A stretch of 64,000 bases of DNA from Dehalococcoidia bacterium. GTDB taxonomy: Bacteria > Chloroflexota > Dehalococcoidia > Lucifugimonadales > Lucifugimonadaceae. The position numbers and the translations under genes were made by a program. Location of the stretch: assembly GCA_009693115.1 (NCBI GenBank), contig SHXW01000004.1, forward strand, positions 25,632 to 89,631. The letters run 5' to 3'. Below the pieces are notes generated by a model, which did no database searches, was not told where the DNA came from, and saw nothing but the letters and a program-made list of their open reading frames with translations. Shown piece after piece: positions 17,188-26,241 of this stretch (its first letter is position 1; every line of letters begins with the position of its first letter).

Positions 17188-18282
17188 ATGCGCCTCGGAC
17201 TAGGACAGTTCAACGCTTGGACGCCCGAATACCTGCGCTTCGCGAAGCAGTTCGGCGCGACGGACATCCTGCTCAACACGCCCAGCCTGCCCAGCTACGG
17301 CGGCTACTGGCCCCTCCACGACATCGTGAAGATGCGCCAGGCGGTCGAGAACGAAGGGCTGAAACTTTCGGCCATCGAGAACGTGCCGACTCAGTTCTAC
17401 GACCACATCATGCTCAACGGCCCAAAGCGTGACGAGCAGGTCGAGAACATGATCAAAACGGTCCGGAACATCGCCCGGGCCGGCGTCCCCGTCTTCGGCT
17501 ACAACTGGATGCCCTCCCACGTCTGGCGCACGCCGCCTGTGCCCATCCGCGGCGGCGCGCTCGCCACTGCGTTCGACTATGAAGAGGCGAAAAAGTTTCC
17601 GCTGACGCACGACCGCGAGTACACCGAAGCGGAGATGTGGAAGAACCTCGAATACTGGATCAAGATCATCACGCCCGTCGCCGAGGAGGAGGGCATCAGG
17701 CTGGGCATCCACCCGTGCGACCCTCCGGTCGAGAAGCTGGGCGGCATACCGCAGCTCCTCCGCAACTTCGACGCCTACAAGCGGCTCATCTCGATAGTGG
17801 ACTCGCCCTCGAACGCGATCGAGTTCTGCCAGGGCACCTTCTCGGAGATGAACGAGGACATCTACGAGATGATCGAGTACTTCGTGCTGCGGAAGCGGAT
17901 CATGTACGTCCACTTCCGCAACGTGTCGGGCCAGGTCCCGAAGTTCTATGAGGAGTTCGTGAACACCGGCTACGTGGACATGCACCGCGCCATGCGGGTC
18001 TATTTCGACTACGGGTTCGACGGCTTTTTCATTGACGACCATGTGCCGCAGACCTACCAGGACACGTCGTTCGGCCATAGGGGCCGGGCGCATGCGATGG
18101 GGTACATTTCCGGGATCATGGAGTCCATCTCGAAGCTCGAAGGCGAACAGGGCAGGGCCGCCGGCTGGAAATACCGGCAGTTGGAGAAGGCCGGGAAGCT
18201 GCCGAAGGTGACGGGAGTCGGCCTGCCCGCCCGCGGCCGCGCCGCTCCGAAGGCGAAGGCCGCGTCAACGCGCAGGAAGTAA
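17188..18282 (+). CDS. Mannonate dehydratase family protein (UxuA-like)
   Basis: TIM-barrel protein of about 364 residues related to UxuA, which dehydrates D-mannonate to 2-keto-3-deoxygluconate. Family-like motifs are LGIHPCDPPVEKLGGIPQL (metal-binding His and substrate loop), MYVHFRNVSGQVPKFYEEF, GYVDMHRAM, and FIDDHVPQ, where the last His/Asp pair is catalytic in UxuA. The ATG at 17188 is preceded by GGAGGA at 17176-17182; the frame opens earlier at 17128 but without such a site. A basic C-terminal tail is extra. Motifs diverge enough that another sugar acid may be the substrate. A nucleoside hydrolase gene follows. Confidence 0.82.
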   Translation: MRLGLGQFNAWTPEYLRFAKQFGATDILLNTPSLPSYGGYWPLHDIVKMRQAVENEGLKLSAIENVPTQFYDHIMLNGPKRDEQVENMIKTVRNIARAGVPVFGYNWMPSHVWRTPPVPIRGGALATAFDYEEAKKFPLTHDREYTEAEMWKNLEYWIKIITPVAEEEGIRLGIHPCDPPVEKLGGIPQLLRNFDAYKRLISIVDSPSNAIEFCQGTFSEMNEDIYEMIEYFVLRKRIMYVHFRNVSGQVPKFYEEFVNTGYVDMHRAMRVYFDYGFDGFFIDDHVPQTYQDTSFGHRGRAHAMGYISGIMESISKLEGEQGRAAGWKYRQLEKAGKLPKVTGVGLPARGRAAPKAKAASTRRK

Positions 18283-18298
18283 GACATCCACAGCTCTA

Positions 18299-18386
18299 CC
18301 CTCCCCCTCGATGGGGGAGGGTTAGGGAGAGGGTGGACAAGCTTCCTCTTCCCCTCTGTGAGAGGGACGGCGCAGCGTGAGGGTTG
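18299..18386. repeat. Two tandem G-rich hairpin repeats
   Basis: The first copy (18299-18335) is CCCTCCCCC, TCGAT loop, GGGGGAGGG, then TTAGGGAGAGGGTG. The second (about 18342-18386) has CCTCTTCCCCTC paired with GAGAGGG and ends GCGTGAGGGTTGA. Both match the element at 16982. The first could form a strong hairpin after the mannonate dehydratase-like gene and act as a transcription end or attenuator. Confidence 0.55.
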
Positions 18387-18478
18387 AAGCCGGGACTCAA
18401 ACAACAGCGCACGGAATCCCGGCTCTTTCGGTCTTTCATCGCCATGGAGCAGGTCCAGGTCAAGCCGGAGAGCCTCAG

Positions 18479-19357
18479 TTGCCTGAAAAGGTCATCCTCG
18501 ACACCGACATAGGCTCGGACATAGACGACGCCGTGGCGCTCGCATACCTCCTCGCGAACCCGGACTGCGACCTGCTCGGCGTGACGACGGTGTCGGGGCA
18601 GGCCGTCGAGCGCGCAAAGCTGGCGAGCGCACTGTGCATGGCAGCGGGCAGAGATGTTCCGGTGTTTCCTGGGGTGGAGGAGCCGCTGAAGGCTGTGCAG
18701 AGACAGCCACTTGCAAGGCAATCCGCAGTCCTCGACAGGTGGCCACACCGGAAAACGTTCCCGCAAGGCGGGCCGAACACCTTCATCGCTGAGACGGTCA
18801 GGCATGACCCCGGCGAGATAACGCTGCTTTCCATAGGGCCGATGACAAACATCGCCAGACTGTTCGTGGAATACCCGGATACGGCATTGCTCCTGAAGAG
18901 CCTGGTCATCATGGGTGGGCGATTTGGTCCCGCCCCGCGAGGGAGGGGAACTGAGGAGTGGAACGTGCTGTGCGACCCCCACGCCGCAGCAATTGCTTAC
19001 AGTGCACCAGTCAATCTCCACCGCTCGGTCGGGCTTGATGTAACGATGAAGTTGCAGATGCCAGCGGCTGACGTGCGTCGCCGCTTTCAGACAGGTCTGC
19101 TCAGACCGGTGTTGGACATGGCGGAGGTGTATTTCTCAGACGAAAAGGTCATCACCTTCCATGATCCTTTGGCCGCTGTGTGTATTTTTCATCCGGAAGT
19201 ATGCAAGTTCGAAAAGGGCCGGGCCGTCGTGAAGGCAGAGCCCAACGATGAAGGAAGGTTCATGAATTGGCGCCCAGATGCCCGAGGCCCGCATGAGGCC
19301 GCCGTCGCAGTTGACCCAGCGCGGTTTTTCGAACGCTATTTCCGGGTGTTTGAGTAG
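18479..19357 (+). CDS. Nucleoside hydrolase (IunH/RihA family)
   Basis: Enzyme of about 292 residues that cleaves the N-glycosidic bond of ribonucleosides. The N-terminal Ca2+ site ILDTDIGSDIDDAVAL is complete, with the aspartate cluster of the family. LLSIGPMTNIARL and SLVIMGGRF are typical, as is the C-terminal FHDPLAAV carrying the last metal-binding aspartate. The frame opens at 18377 inside the repeat, but a TTG at 18479, directly before the conserved start and preceded by CGGAG, is more convincing. Base or sugar specificity is not evident. It may belong with the sugar-acid genes around it. Confidence 0.88.
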   Translation: MPEKVILDTDIGSDIDDAVALAYLLANPDCDLLGVTTVSGQAVERAKLASALCMAAGRDVPVFPGVEEPLKAVQRQPLARQSAVLDRWPHRKTFPQGGPNTFIAETVRHDPGEITLLSIGPMTNIARLFVEYPDTALLLKSLVIMGGRFGPAPRGRGTEEWNVLCDPHAAAIAYSAPVNLHRSVGLDVTMKLQMPAADVRRRFQTGLLRPVLDMAEVYFSDEKVITFHDPLAAVCIFHPEVCKFEKGRAVVKAEPNDEGRFMNWRPDARGPHEAAVAVDPARFFERYFRVFE

Positions 19358-19482
19358 GGCGATACAGATGTTCCCCACTACTCAGTAGGAGGTGGTACGT
19401 CGGGTGTTAGAAATGTCTTTTGAAGTAAACGCTGTACGTGCGCACACACCGATTCCTATAACCAGATGCCACGCTTGCCGTC

Positions 19483-20268
19483 TTGTCAGAAGTCAAATAC
19501 CACCCGCAGGGGGAACCGTGCTGGGCCGAACTCGCCGCAAGTGACGCAGAGAGCGCTCTGCAGTTCTACACGAACCTCTTCGGTTGGACGGATGACGCCC
19601 AACCGATGGGTCCCGGCCATTCTTACCACATGATGCGATTGAAGGGGCAGGTAGCCGCCGGTCTGTACTAGGCCGGGCCGGAAGACCTGAACCGGACGCC
19701 ACCCTGTTGGAGCATCTACTTCTCTGTCTTCAGCGCAGACGAGACGGCGAACAAAGTGAGAAGCGCGGGCGGCAAGGTAGTAGTTGAGCCGATGGATGTT
19801 ATGGATGTGGGCCGGATGCTGGTAGCGCAAGACCCTTCCGCCGCGTATGTGTCTTTCTGGCAGGCGAGGAAACACACCGGGTACACCATCGTAGAAGAGC
19901 CGGGCGCGGTGACGTGGAACGAGCTGCTGACGCGCGACATCAACAAGGCAGTACCGTTTTACGAGGCGGTTCTGGGTGTTAAAGCCACCGTCGTGCCTAT
20001 GCCTGAAGCGGACTACACGCTGCTAAAGGTCGCAGACAAGGCCGTGGCTGGGGTCATGACGATGCCTAAGAAGGTTCCGGCTCAGGTGCCTTCATACTGG
20101 GATCCCTACTTTGCCGTCGACCACGCCGATGCGGCTGTCACGAAGGCGAAGTCCCTTGGCGGCACGCCGCTGGTCCCCACTATGGAAATCCGGGGATTCG
20201 GCCGCTTTTGTCCTCTAGCTGATCCGCAGGGAGGGGTGTTCAGCATCTTCCAGCCTGTCAAGAATTAA
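19483..20268 (+). pseudogene. VOC family (glyoxalase-like) two-domain protein, interrupted by in-frame TAG
   Basis: The frame encodes two vicinal-oxygen-chelate domains, as in the 27-kDa antigen Cfp30B-like family. The first runs from CWAELAASDAESALQFYTNLFGW; the second from TWNELLTRDINKAVPFYEAVLG to ADPQGGVFSIFQPVKN. Codon 63 at 19669-19671 is TAG, in the middle of AAGLY-stop-AGPEDLN. Homologues usually have Glu here, so one G-to-T change from GAG would explain the stop. Reading continues intact in the same frame for 198 more codons. The rest is so well preserved that the mutation is recent, a sequence error, or read through. The start is a TTG at 19483. Confidence 0.82.
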
Positions 20269-20429
20269 GGCCGGGATGGATCCGTTCAACGAGACCGTTT
20301 GAAGAGATAGGGGCGGATATGTGGTGCCGCTTTTCGTTTCCAGCCCGCCTCACGACACCAGGCGACTTCGTTGACATAATCGCCGTCACGCCGAACCCAA
20401 CAAGTCAGAGATGACCAGTACTGGACGAC

Positions 20430-21722
20430 ATGCAAGCACCCCCTTCGTCACATCGCAGCGCCGCCCTATGGCTCCGGAAATGGTGGCCTGTCGTTTTGTT
20501 GGGCATCTCGACGGTCGGGACGTACGGGGTCGGCTGGTATTCGTTCGGCGTCATTATCGGGCCGGTCAAGGAAGAGACGGGGTGGTCGAGTAGTTCAATT
20601 TCGGCTGCATTCTCCATCGGCGTCCTGTTCGTGGGTGTCGGGGCGACATTCGCCGGGCAGATGCTGGACAGATTCGGCGGACGACCTGTTCAAATCGTGT
20701 CTCTGTTAGCCGGGACGGCGCTTGTGCTCGTGGCCGTGTCAGCGCACAGTCTGCCCATCTTCGTAGCGGCGTGGGGGCTGGGCGCGGGAGTGCTGGGGGC
20801 AGGGCTGTTCTATCACGTGACGATGGCGATCACTACACGCCTGTACCCGGACGAACGGGCGGCGGCGTTCGCAGTGCTCACGTTCACCGGCGGGTTCGCC
20901 AGTCCGGTCTATCTGCCGGTGGCCGGATACCTCGTCGAAGAGTTCGGGTGGCGCGCTGGCGTGAGGTTACTCGTGCTCTTGATGGTCGTACTGGCTGTGC
21001 CCGCTGCTTTGTTGGTAAGCGGGAACAAACGAGACAACGCCGCGCCATTTCTTGCCGGGCCTCTGCAGGTGACAGGCAAAGCGACTAATCAGGATCTTCA
21101 GGCCGGGGCGGGGTCAGGATTTGGCTCCGTGCGAGAAGCCCTGCGGTCGAAGCGTGTTGCCGTCATGGTCTTGATGTTCGCTGCCATGTGGGTGGCCGTA
21201 GGCGGGATGCAGGTGCACCAGGTACCCGCCATTCAGGCGGCCGGTGTATCACTGGCGACGGCATCGTTTATCGCCGGGTTGCGCGGGTTCATGTCACTGC
21301 CGGGCCGCGCGATGCTCGGCCCGATCACGAAGTGGCTGGGGATTGAACGTGCCCTGCTCGTGGCCTACGCATTGATGTTTTTCGGTCTTGTGGCGCTTGC
21401 CTTCGGTGGGTTTGCTGGCGCCATGGCATTCGCGGTGGTCACGGGCGTGGTGTTTGGGGTCGTGTCTCCGCTTCAGGGGCTGTACTCGGCGGAAGTGTAC
21501 GGTCAGAGGCGGATCGGGTCGCTATTGGGGGCACAACAGGCGGTGATTAGCGCCGCAAGTGCGACTGGGCCTGTGGTGCTGAGCCTGCTGCTTGATGCCG
21601 GCGCAGGCTACCGTACGGTGGTCGGCGTCGCCGCAGGCATGGTGGCCGTCGCAATCATGCTGCAACTGGCCGGGATGCGGCGTGCTGGCAGTGCAAAACA
21701 GGTGCGGGGGGATGAGTTGTGA
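20430..21722 (+). CDS. MFS transporter (monocarboxylate/oxalate-formate antiporter-like)
   Basis: Twelve-helix major facilitator of 430 residues. The first half holds GWYSFGVIIGPVKEETGWS, characteristic of the monocarboxylate/OFA branch, and the loop 2-3 signature AGQMLDRFGGRPVQIV. The second half begins near residue 240 after a hydrophilic loop. It ends just before the enolase-superfamily gene on the same strand, so it is a candidate importer of the sugar acid or carboxylate processed by that enzyme. The substrate cannot be read from sequence. Confidence 0.87.
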   Translation: MQAPPSSHRSAALWLRKWWPVVLLGISTVGTYGVGWYSFGVIIGPVKEETGWSSSSISAAFSIGVLFVGVGATFAGQMLDRFGGRPVQIVSLLAGTALVLVAVSAHSLPIFVAAWGLGAGVLGAGLFYHVTMAITTRLYPDERAAAFAVLTFTGGFASPVYLPVAGYLVEEFGWRAGVRLLVLLMVVLAVPAALLVSGNKRDNAAPFLAGPLQVTGKATNQDLQAGAGSGFGSVREALRSKRVAVMVLMFAAMWVAVGGMQVHQVPAIQAAGVSLATASFIAGLRGFMSLPGRAMLGPITKWLGIERALLVAYALMFFGLVALAFGGFAGAMAFAVVTGVVFGVVSPLQGLYSAEVYGQRRIGSLLGAQQAVISAASATGPVVLSLLLDAGAGYRTVVGVAAGMVAVAIMLQLAGMRRAGSAKQVRGDEL

Positions 21723-21807
21723 AGGGCGGTGCTGGCCGTCTCGCAGGCGGTATGCTGTTGCCGCTCTGCGTCATGTTGAACGGCGAGGAGCGGCAAGGGA
21801 GCAAGTA

Positions 21808-22941
21808 GTGAATATGTTGAAGATCGAGAAGGTGGAGACATGGCTCGTAGAGCGGTGGCTCGCCGTACGTGTGACCGCGGACGACGGCACCCAGGGCGTT
21901 GGCGAAGGGACCTTCTGGAGCTTTGCCGGCGCGGCTGAGGACATCGTCAAGTCGCTGTCCAAGGACCTCATCGGACAGGACGCGGGCAATATCGAACATT
22001 TCTGGAACGCCGCCTACAGGAAGTTCAGCTTCCGCAGCGCGGCCATCACGAGCGCTCTCAGCGCCATGGATATGGCACTGTGGGACATCAAAGGCAAGCG
22101 GTACGGTGCGCCCGTATGGGATCTGCTCGGCGGCAGAGTACGCGAGAAGGTACGGGCCATTGCTCTGCTCTCGGGCGGGTCAAAGCCGGAAGACTTCGTC
22201 AAATCAGCCCTTCAGGCCAAAAAGCGCGGCTTCACAGCAGGCAAGATGACACCGTTCCCACGCGGCTGGAGCACACTGCCTTACGCCGAACTTATCAGGC
22301 AGAACACCGCCATAGTCGCTGCTGTGCGTGAAGCCGTCGGCTGGGATTTCGACATAGGCATCGAAATTCACCGCAACATGCAACCCGCGGAGGCCGAGGT
22401 GTTCGCAGGCCAGATCGAGAAGTTCCTTCCTTACTTCTTCGAGGACCCCATAGCCCCCGAGAGCGTCATGTCCATGGGCGACGTGGCTAGCCGCATCCGC
22501 CTGCCTCTTGCAGTGGGCGAGCGAAACACCACGATCTGGGAATTCAGAGAATACTGCAGCCTGAAGGGCGTGGCTTATCTCAAGCCAGACGTGGGGCTTG
22601 CCGGTGGCATCACCCACGTCAAGAAGATCGCCGCCATAGCCGAGTCGTTTCACCAGCGGATACTGCCGCACAATTTCCTTGGGCCGGTCACGACCATGGC
22701 CTGCGTCCAGCTTGCCGCGGCAACGCCGAACTGGGACGTTCAGGAACTCGTGCTAGACGCCGATAGCGGCAGGGGAGACCTGGTCAAGGACCCTCTCGTG
22801 TTCAAAGACGGCTACCTTCTCATCCCGGAGACACCGGGACTGGGCATCGAATTCAATGTGGCGGCGTTCGAAAAACACCCGTACACGACAGGTTCGGGCG
22901 ACCCCTCTCGCCGCCCAGATGGCTCCGTAGCCCTGAGATGA
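21808..22941 (+). CDS. Mandelate racemase/muconate lactonizing enzyme family (galactonate dehydratase-like)
   Basis: Enolase-superfamily enzyme of about 377 residues. A capping domain (residues 1-125) precedes the barrel with Lys146 (GKMTPF), Glu186 and His188 (GIEIHRN), Glu212 (FFEDPIAPE), Glu238 (VGERN), Asp261 (KPDVGLAGG) and His288 (LPHNFLGP). The order and the closing His resemble D-galactonate dehydratase-type sugar-acid dehydratases. The first metal ligand is normally Asp; here it is Glu186, an unusual conservative change. The start is a GTG at 21808 with AAGGGA seven bases upstream (ATG at 21814 is an alternative). It follows the MFS gene by 85 bases. Such enolases are strongly expanded in SAR202 Chloroflexota. 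Confidence 0.88.
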   Translation: MNMLKIEKVETWLVERWLAVRVTADDGTQGVGEGTFWSFAGAAEDIVKSLSKDLIGQDAGNIEHFWNAAYRKFSFRSAAITSALSAMDMALWDIKGKRYGAPVWDLLGGRVREKVRAIALLSGGSKPEDFVKSALQAKKRGFTAGKMTPFPRGWSTLPYAELIRQNTAIVAAVREAVGWDFDIGIEIHRNMQPAEAEVFAGQIEKFLPYFFEDPIAPESVMSMGDVASRIRLPLAVGERNTTIWEFREYCSLKGVAYLKPDVGLAGGITHVKKIAAIAESFHQRILPHNFLGPVTTMACVQLAAATPNWDVQELVLDADSGRGDLVKDPLVFKDGYLLIPETPGLGIEFNVAAFEKHPYTTGSGDPSRRPDGSVALR

Positions 22942-23074
22942 AACTATGGCCGCAGTATCCCGTCTCCCAGCCGGCAAGGGGTAAGTTCAATCTTGCCGAC
23001 GTCCTCCCGAACTCCTGGCACTCCGTTCCGGCATGTCTTAGGACAAATGTGACTCACCCTGAGGTGTTTTGAAA

Positions 23075-23860
23075 ATGGCTGGAAGACTCGACGGCAAGGT
23101 CGCGATCATCACCGGCGGTGGAGGATCGATGGGCAGCGCAATGGCCCGGCTGTTCACGAACGAGGGCGCCGCGGTCTGCGTGGCGGACTTCAGGCCGGAA
23201 GCGGCGCAAAAAGTAACCGATGAACTGAACAAGTCTGGAAACAAAGCTATCCCATTCACCATTGACGTGCGCGACTCGAAGCAGTGGCAGGCGTGCGTCG
23301 CCACGACGGAGAAGGCCTTTGGCAAGGTCACCACGCTATGCAACGTCGCTGGGGCCAACGTGCGCGTGGATTTTGACGGACAGACTGAAGACATGTGGCG
23401 GATGATCATGGACACCAACCTCACGGCGTACTTCCTGGGCACGAAAGCCGTTGTCCCTGCGATGCGCCGCGCCGGGGGCGGGTGCGTGTTGAACATCGGG
23501 TCGCTCGGATCGATCAGACAGGGAGCAGGCAGCCCTGCCTATGGGGTGAGCAAGATCGGCCTTGTGGGGCTGACCCGGAGCACAGCCGCGGCATATGCAA
23601 AGGACCACATCAGGTGTGTCCTGATCTCACCGGGCCACGTGGATACGGACTTCATCCGCGGTAGCAGCGAACACAGCCCCAACGACTGGTCCACGAGCAT
23701 CGACAACCCGGAGAACTACGAGAGCCGCCGCCGCAACACGCCACTCGGCCGCCTTTGCACACCGGAGGACGTAGCAAGCGCCTTCATGTTCGCTGCTTCT
23801 GACGAAGCCTCGATGATCACTGGATCAATGATCACCGTGGACGGAGGCGCCGGGATTTAG
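23075..23860 (+). CDS. SDR family NAD(P)-dependent oxidoreductase
   Basis: Classical short-chain dehydrogenase of about 261 residues. It has the cofactor loop ITGGGGSMGSAM, an aspartate in VCVADF that favours NAD over NADP, NVAGANV, the catalytic serine in LNIGSLGS, the YGVSK motif and the C-terminal SMITVDGGAGI. The ATG at 23075 follows GAGGTG at proper spacing. It lies downstream of the enolase-superfamily gene and may oxidise a sugar or sugar acid of the same route, which is inference. Confidence 0.92.
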   Translation: MAGRLDGKVAIITGGGGSMGSAMARLFTNEGAAVCVADFRPEAAQKVTDELNKSGNKAIPFTIDVRDSKQWQACVATTEKAFGKVTTLCNVAGANVRVDFDGQTEDMWRMIMDTNLTAYFLGTKAVVPAMRRAGGGCVLNIGSLGSIRQGAGSPAYGVSKIGLVGLTRSTAAAYAKDHIRCVLISPGHVDTDFIRGSSEHSPNDWSTSIDNPENYESRRRNTPLGRLCTPEDVASAFMFAASDEASMITGSMITVDGGAGI

Positions 23861-24107
23861 GCGGGTGTCCGGATTGATGGACAACTGCGCGCCATGAGTC
23901 CCCGCCTGTCGTGGCTGGCCGCCGTGTTGAGTCTCCTGAACTCGATCTGGCATGTTCGATCCACCGCAGACCGCTTGACTTGGATGCCAATGTGGCTGAG
24001 CATGTGCCCGCCGTGAACCACTGTTATGTCCGAAGGGTCTGCCTATTTGCTTGAAACCCCAGCCCGCCGGACGTGTTTTCACCTCGCTAAACGATTGGAT
24101 TCGCCCA

Positions 24108-25820
24108 ATGACCAGTTCATCGAAACCCGATTATGCGATAACTGTCGAACGGAACGTGCCTGTGGTCATGCGGGACGGGACTCGCCTTATGACGGATGTC
24201 CACCGCCCGAAGGCGTCTGGCCGCTTCCCGGTGATACTCGAGCGCACCCCGTACGATAAAACACAGTCCTCAGAAACGCGCATGGGAGCGGCGGAGTTCT
24301 ATGCAGCGCGAGGGTATGTCTCGGTTTTCCAGGACGTACGGGGCAGGTGGGCATCGGAGGGTGAGTTTTATCCGTTCCGGGACGACGGGGCGGGCGCAAA
24401 CCGTGACGGTTATGACACTGTCGAATGGTGTGCAGCGCAGCCATGGTCAAACGGGAAGGTCGGCACGATAGGCGGGTCGTACTCTGGGGCAACTCAATAC
24501 CGCATGCTAGCGACGCGCCCGCCTCACCTCGTGTGTCAGTTTGTGAGGCAGTCATCTTCCGACTATCACAATGAATGGGTGTACCGCAGCGGCGCATTGG
24601 AACTGGAGTTCAACCTTGCATGGACACTGCGCAACACGGCGAACCATGCGGCGCGGCTCGTCCCTGGGGATGCGGCGGCCCGGGTGCGCATCGAAAAAGC
24701 GGTGCAACAGATGGAATCGTGGACCGGGCATCTGCCGCTGAACCCCATGCCGCCCATGGAGGGGTTTTACAGATGGTTCACTGACTGGCTGGATCATCCT
24801 GACGACGGACCCTACTGGCACGAATTCAGCATCGTCCAGAGGCACAACGAGGTGGACACGCCTGTTTATCACCTGGGCTCATGGTTCGATGGCTTCTTGC
24901 GCGGAAGCCTAAAGAACTATTCGGGGATGCGAAGCAGTGCGAAGACTGAAATAGCGCGTGCTTCGCAGCGACTTCTCATTGGGCCGTGGGTGCACGGGCC
25001 GGACTCGATCAACAAGTCGCTTGTGGGCGAGGTCGAATTCGGGCCGGACGCTGCGCACATCCTAAATGAACTCCGTCTACCGTGGTTCGACCATTGGCTG
25101 AAGGGCATGAAGAACGGGGTGATGGACACGCCACCTGTGCGCCTGTTCACAATGGGGGCGAACCGCTGGCGTTACGCCGACGACTGGCCTCCGCCTGAGG
25201 CGTCATATACGCCGTTCTATCTACATGCTGGTAGATCGGGCGGCACCTTGTCGAAGGCGTTGCCAGAAGGGGCAGAGCAGCCGGATAGCTACGTTTATGA
25301 CCCGCTCAACCCTGTGCCTTCGCTGGGGGGTGGCCATCTCGGTGCCAGGAGCGGACCTTATGACCAGCGGGCCGTCGAGGGACGTGCGCTCACCTATACC
25401 AGCGAACCGCTCCTGAAGGCGGTGGAGGTGACCGGCCCCGTCAAGGCGATCCTATTTGCATTATCGTCTGCGAAAGACACGGACTGGGTCGTTCGAGTGA
25501 CAGACGTCCACCCGGACGGCGCTTCCATCCTTGTGTGCGATGGCATCCTCCGTGCCAGATATAGGAACTCACGGTCGCAGCCGGGACTCCTTGCGGGAAA
25601 CGTCGAACGGTACGAAGTCGACCTATGGGGTACGAGCTATTTGTTCAAAGAGGGGCACCGTATCCGTGTCGCAGTGACCAGTAGCGGTTTCCCACGGTGG
25701 GACAGGAACATGAACACAGGTGGGGACAACTCTCGCGAAGCAACTGGAGTCGTAGCTGTGAACACGGTGTTCCACGACTCAATTCGCCCATCACATGTGA
25801 TTCTGCCTGTGATCCCATAA
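24108..25820 (+). CDS. CocE/NonD family alpha/beta hydrolase
   Basis: Hydrolase of about 570 residues from the X-Pro dipeptidyl-peptidase S15 / cocaine esterase group. The N-terminal alpha/beta hydrolase domain has VPVVMRDGTRLMTDVHRP, VSVFQDVRGRWASEGEF and the nucleophile elbow GGSYSG. The acid is in LGSWFD and the histidine in GPWVHGP. The C-terminal part is the jelly-roll X-Pro_dipept_C domain, ending in VNTVFHDS and SHVILPVIP. No signal peptide is evident. The frame opens at a TTG at 24051; the ATG at 24108 starts the conserved part. Likely an esterase or amidase of unknown substrate. Confidence 0.9.
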   Translation: MTSSSKPDYAITVERNVPVVMRDGTRLMTDVHRPKASGRFPVILERTPYDKTQSSETRMGAAEFYAARGYVSVFQDVRGRWASEGEFYPFRDDGAGANRDGYDTVEWCAAQPWSNGKVGTIGGSYSGATQYRMLATRPPHLVCQFVRQSSSDYHNEWVYRSGALELEFNLAWTLRNTANHAARLVPGDAAARVRIEKAVQQMESWTGHLPLNPMPPMEGFYRWFTDWLDHPDDGPYWHEFSIVQRHNEVDTPVYHLGSWFDGFLRGSLKNYSGMRSSAKTEIARASQRLLIGPWVHGPDSINKSLVGEVEFGPDAAHILNELRLPWFDHWLKGMKNGVMDTPPVRLFTMGANRWRYADDWPPPEASYTPFYLHAGRSGGTLSKALPEGAEQPDSYVYDPLNPVPSLGGGHLGARSGPYDQRAVEGRALTYTSEPLLKAVEVTGPVKAILFALSSAKDTDWVVRVTDVHPDGASILVCDGILRARYRNSRSQPGLLAGNVERYEVDLWGTSYLFKEGHRIRVAVTSSGFPRWDRNMNTGGDNSREATGVVAVNTVFHDSIRPSHVILPVIP

Positions 25821-26241
25821 AGCCCCTGCGGATCCGTTTACACCTGGCATCCACTTCGGATAGGCCGACGCGTATGCCAGCGGACACTGACGGAACCCTG
25901 GGCGCACCGCATGTGCCCAAGAGTTAGCAGTCCCAAAACCTCGGGACATACCTGGATTCCTGTCACTTCATGCAGCAATCAGACCGTACCCAAGCTGGCG
26001 GGCAGGAATCGCTCTGGCGTCGGGGCCCTTCTGCCTGTCGGTAGCGCTATTCGTGCCGTTTCACATGCGGCTTTCAGCGGGCGGGCCTAACACTGGCGAT
26101 GGCGCGTTGACCGACTTCCAGTAACCCGAGCTGGCAATGTCAGAGTGGACGGCTGAAGAACAATTGAACCCGGAGCGGTCCCAACTTTCCGTACACCCGA
26201 TGAGGGCAGGTGAGGGAGGGTAGATTACCGGGACGGTGCCG
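25821..26241. other. 420-bp gene-free stretch between convergent genes
   Basis: It separates the CocE hydrolase from the convergent TPP-decarboxylase pair. I see no protein-like ORF, tRNA, strong hairpin with T-run or repeat of the G-rich family, except a short GAGGGCAGGTGAGGGAGGG near 26202-26220 that vaguely resembles its tail. Confidence 0.4.

Noticed and set aside
17200..18093. 297-codon minus-strand frame rich in Val, His, Asp and Leu
   Set aside because: Mirror of the mannonate dehydratase-like gene; typical GC-rich antisense artefact.
21592..21807. Longer start for the enolase-superfamily gene
   Set aside because: It would overlap the MFS gene by 130 bases and add non-conserved Cys/Trp-rich residues.
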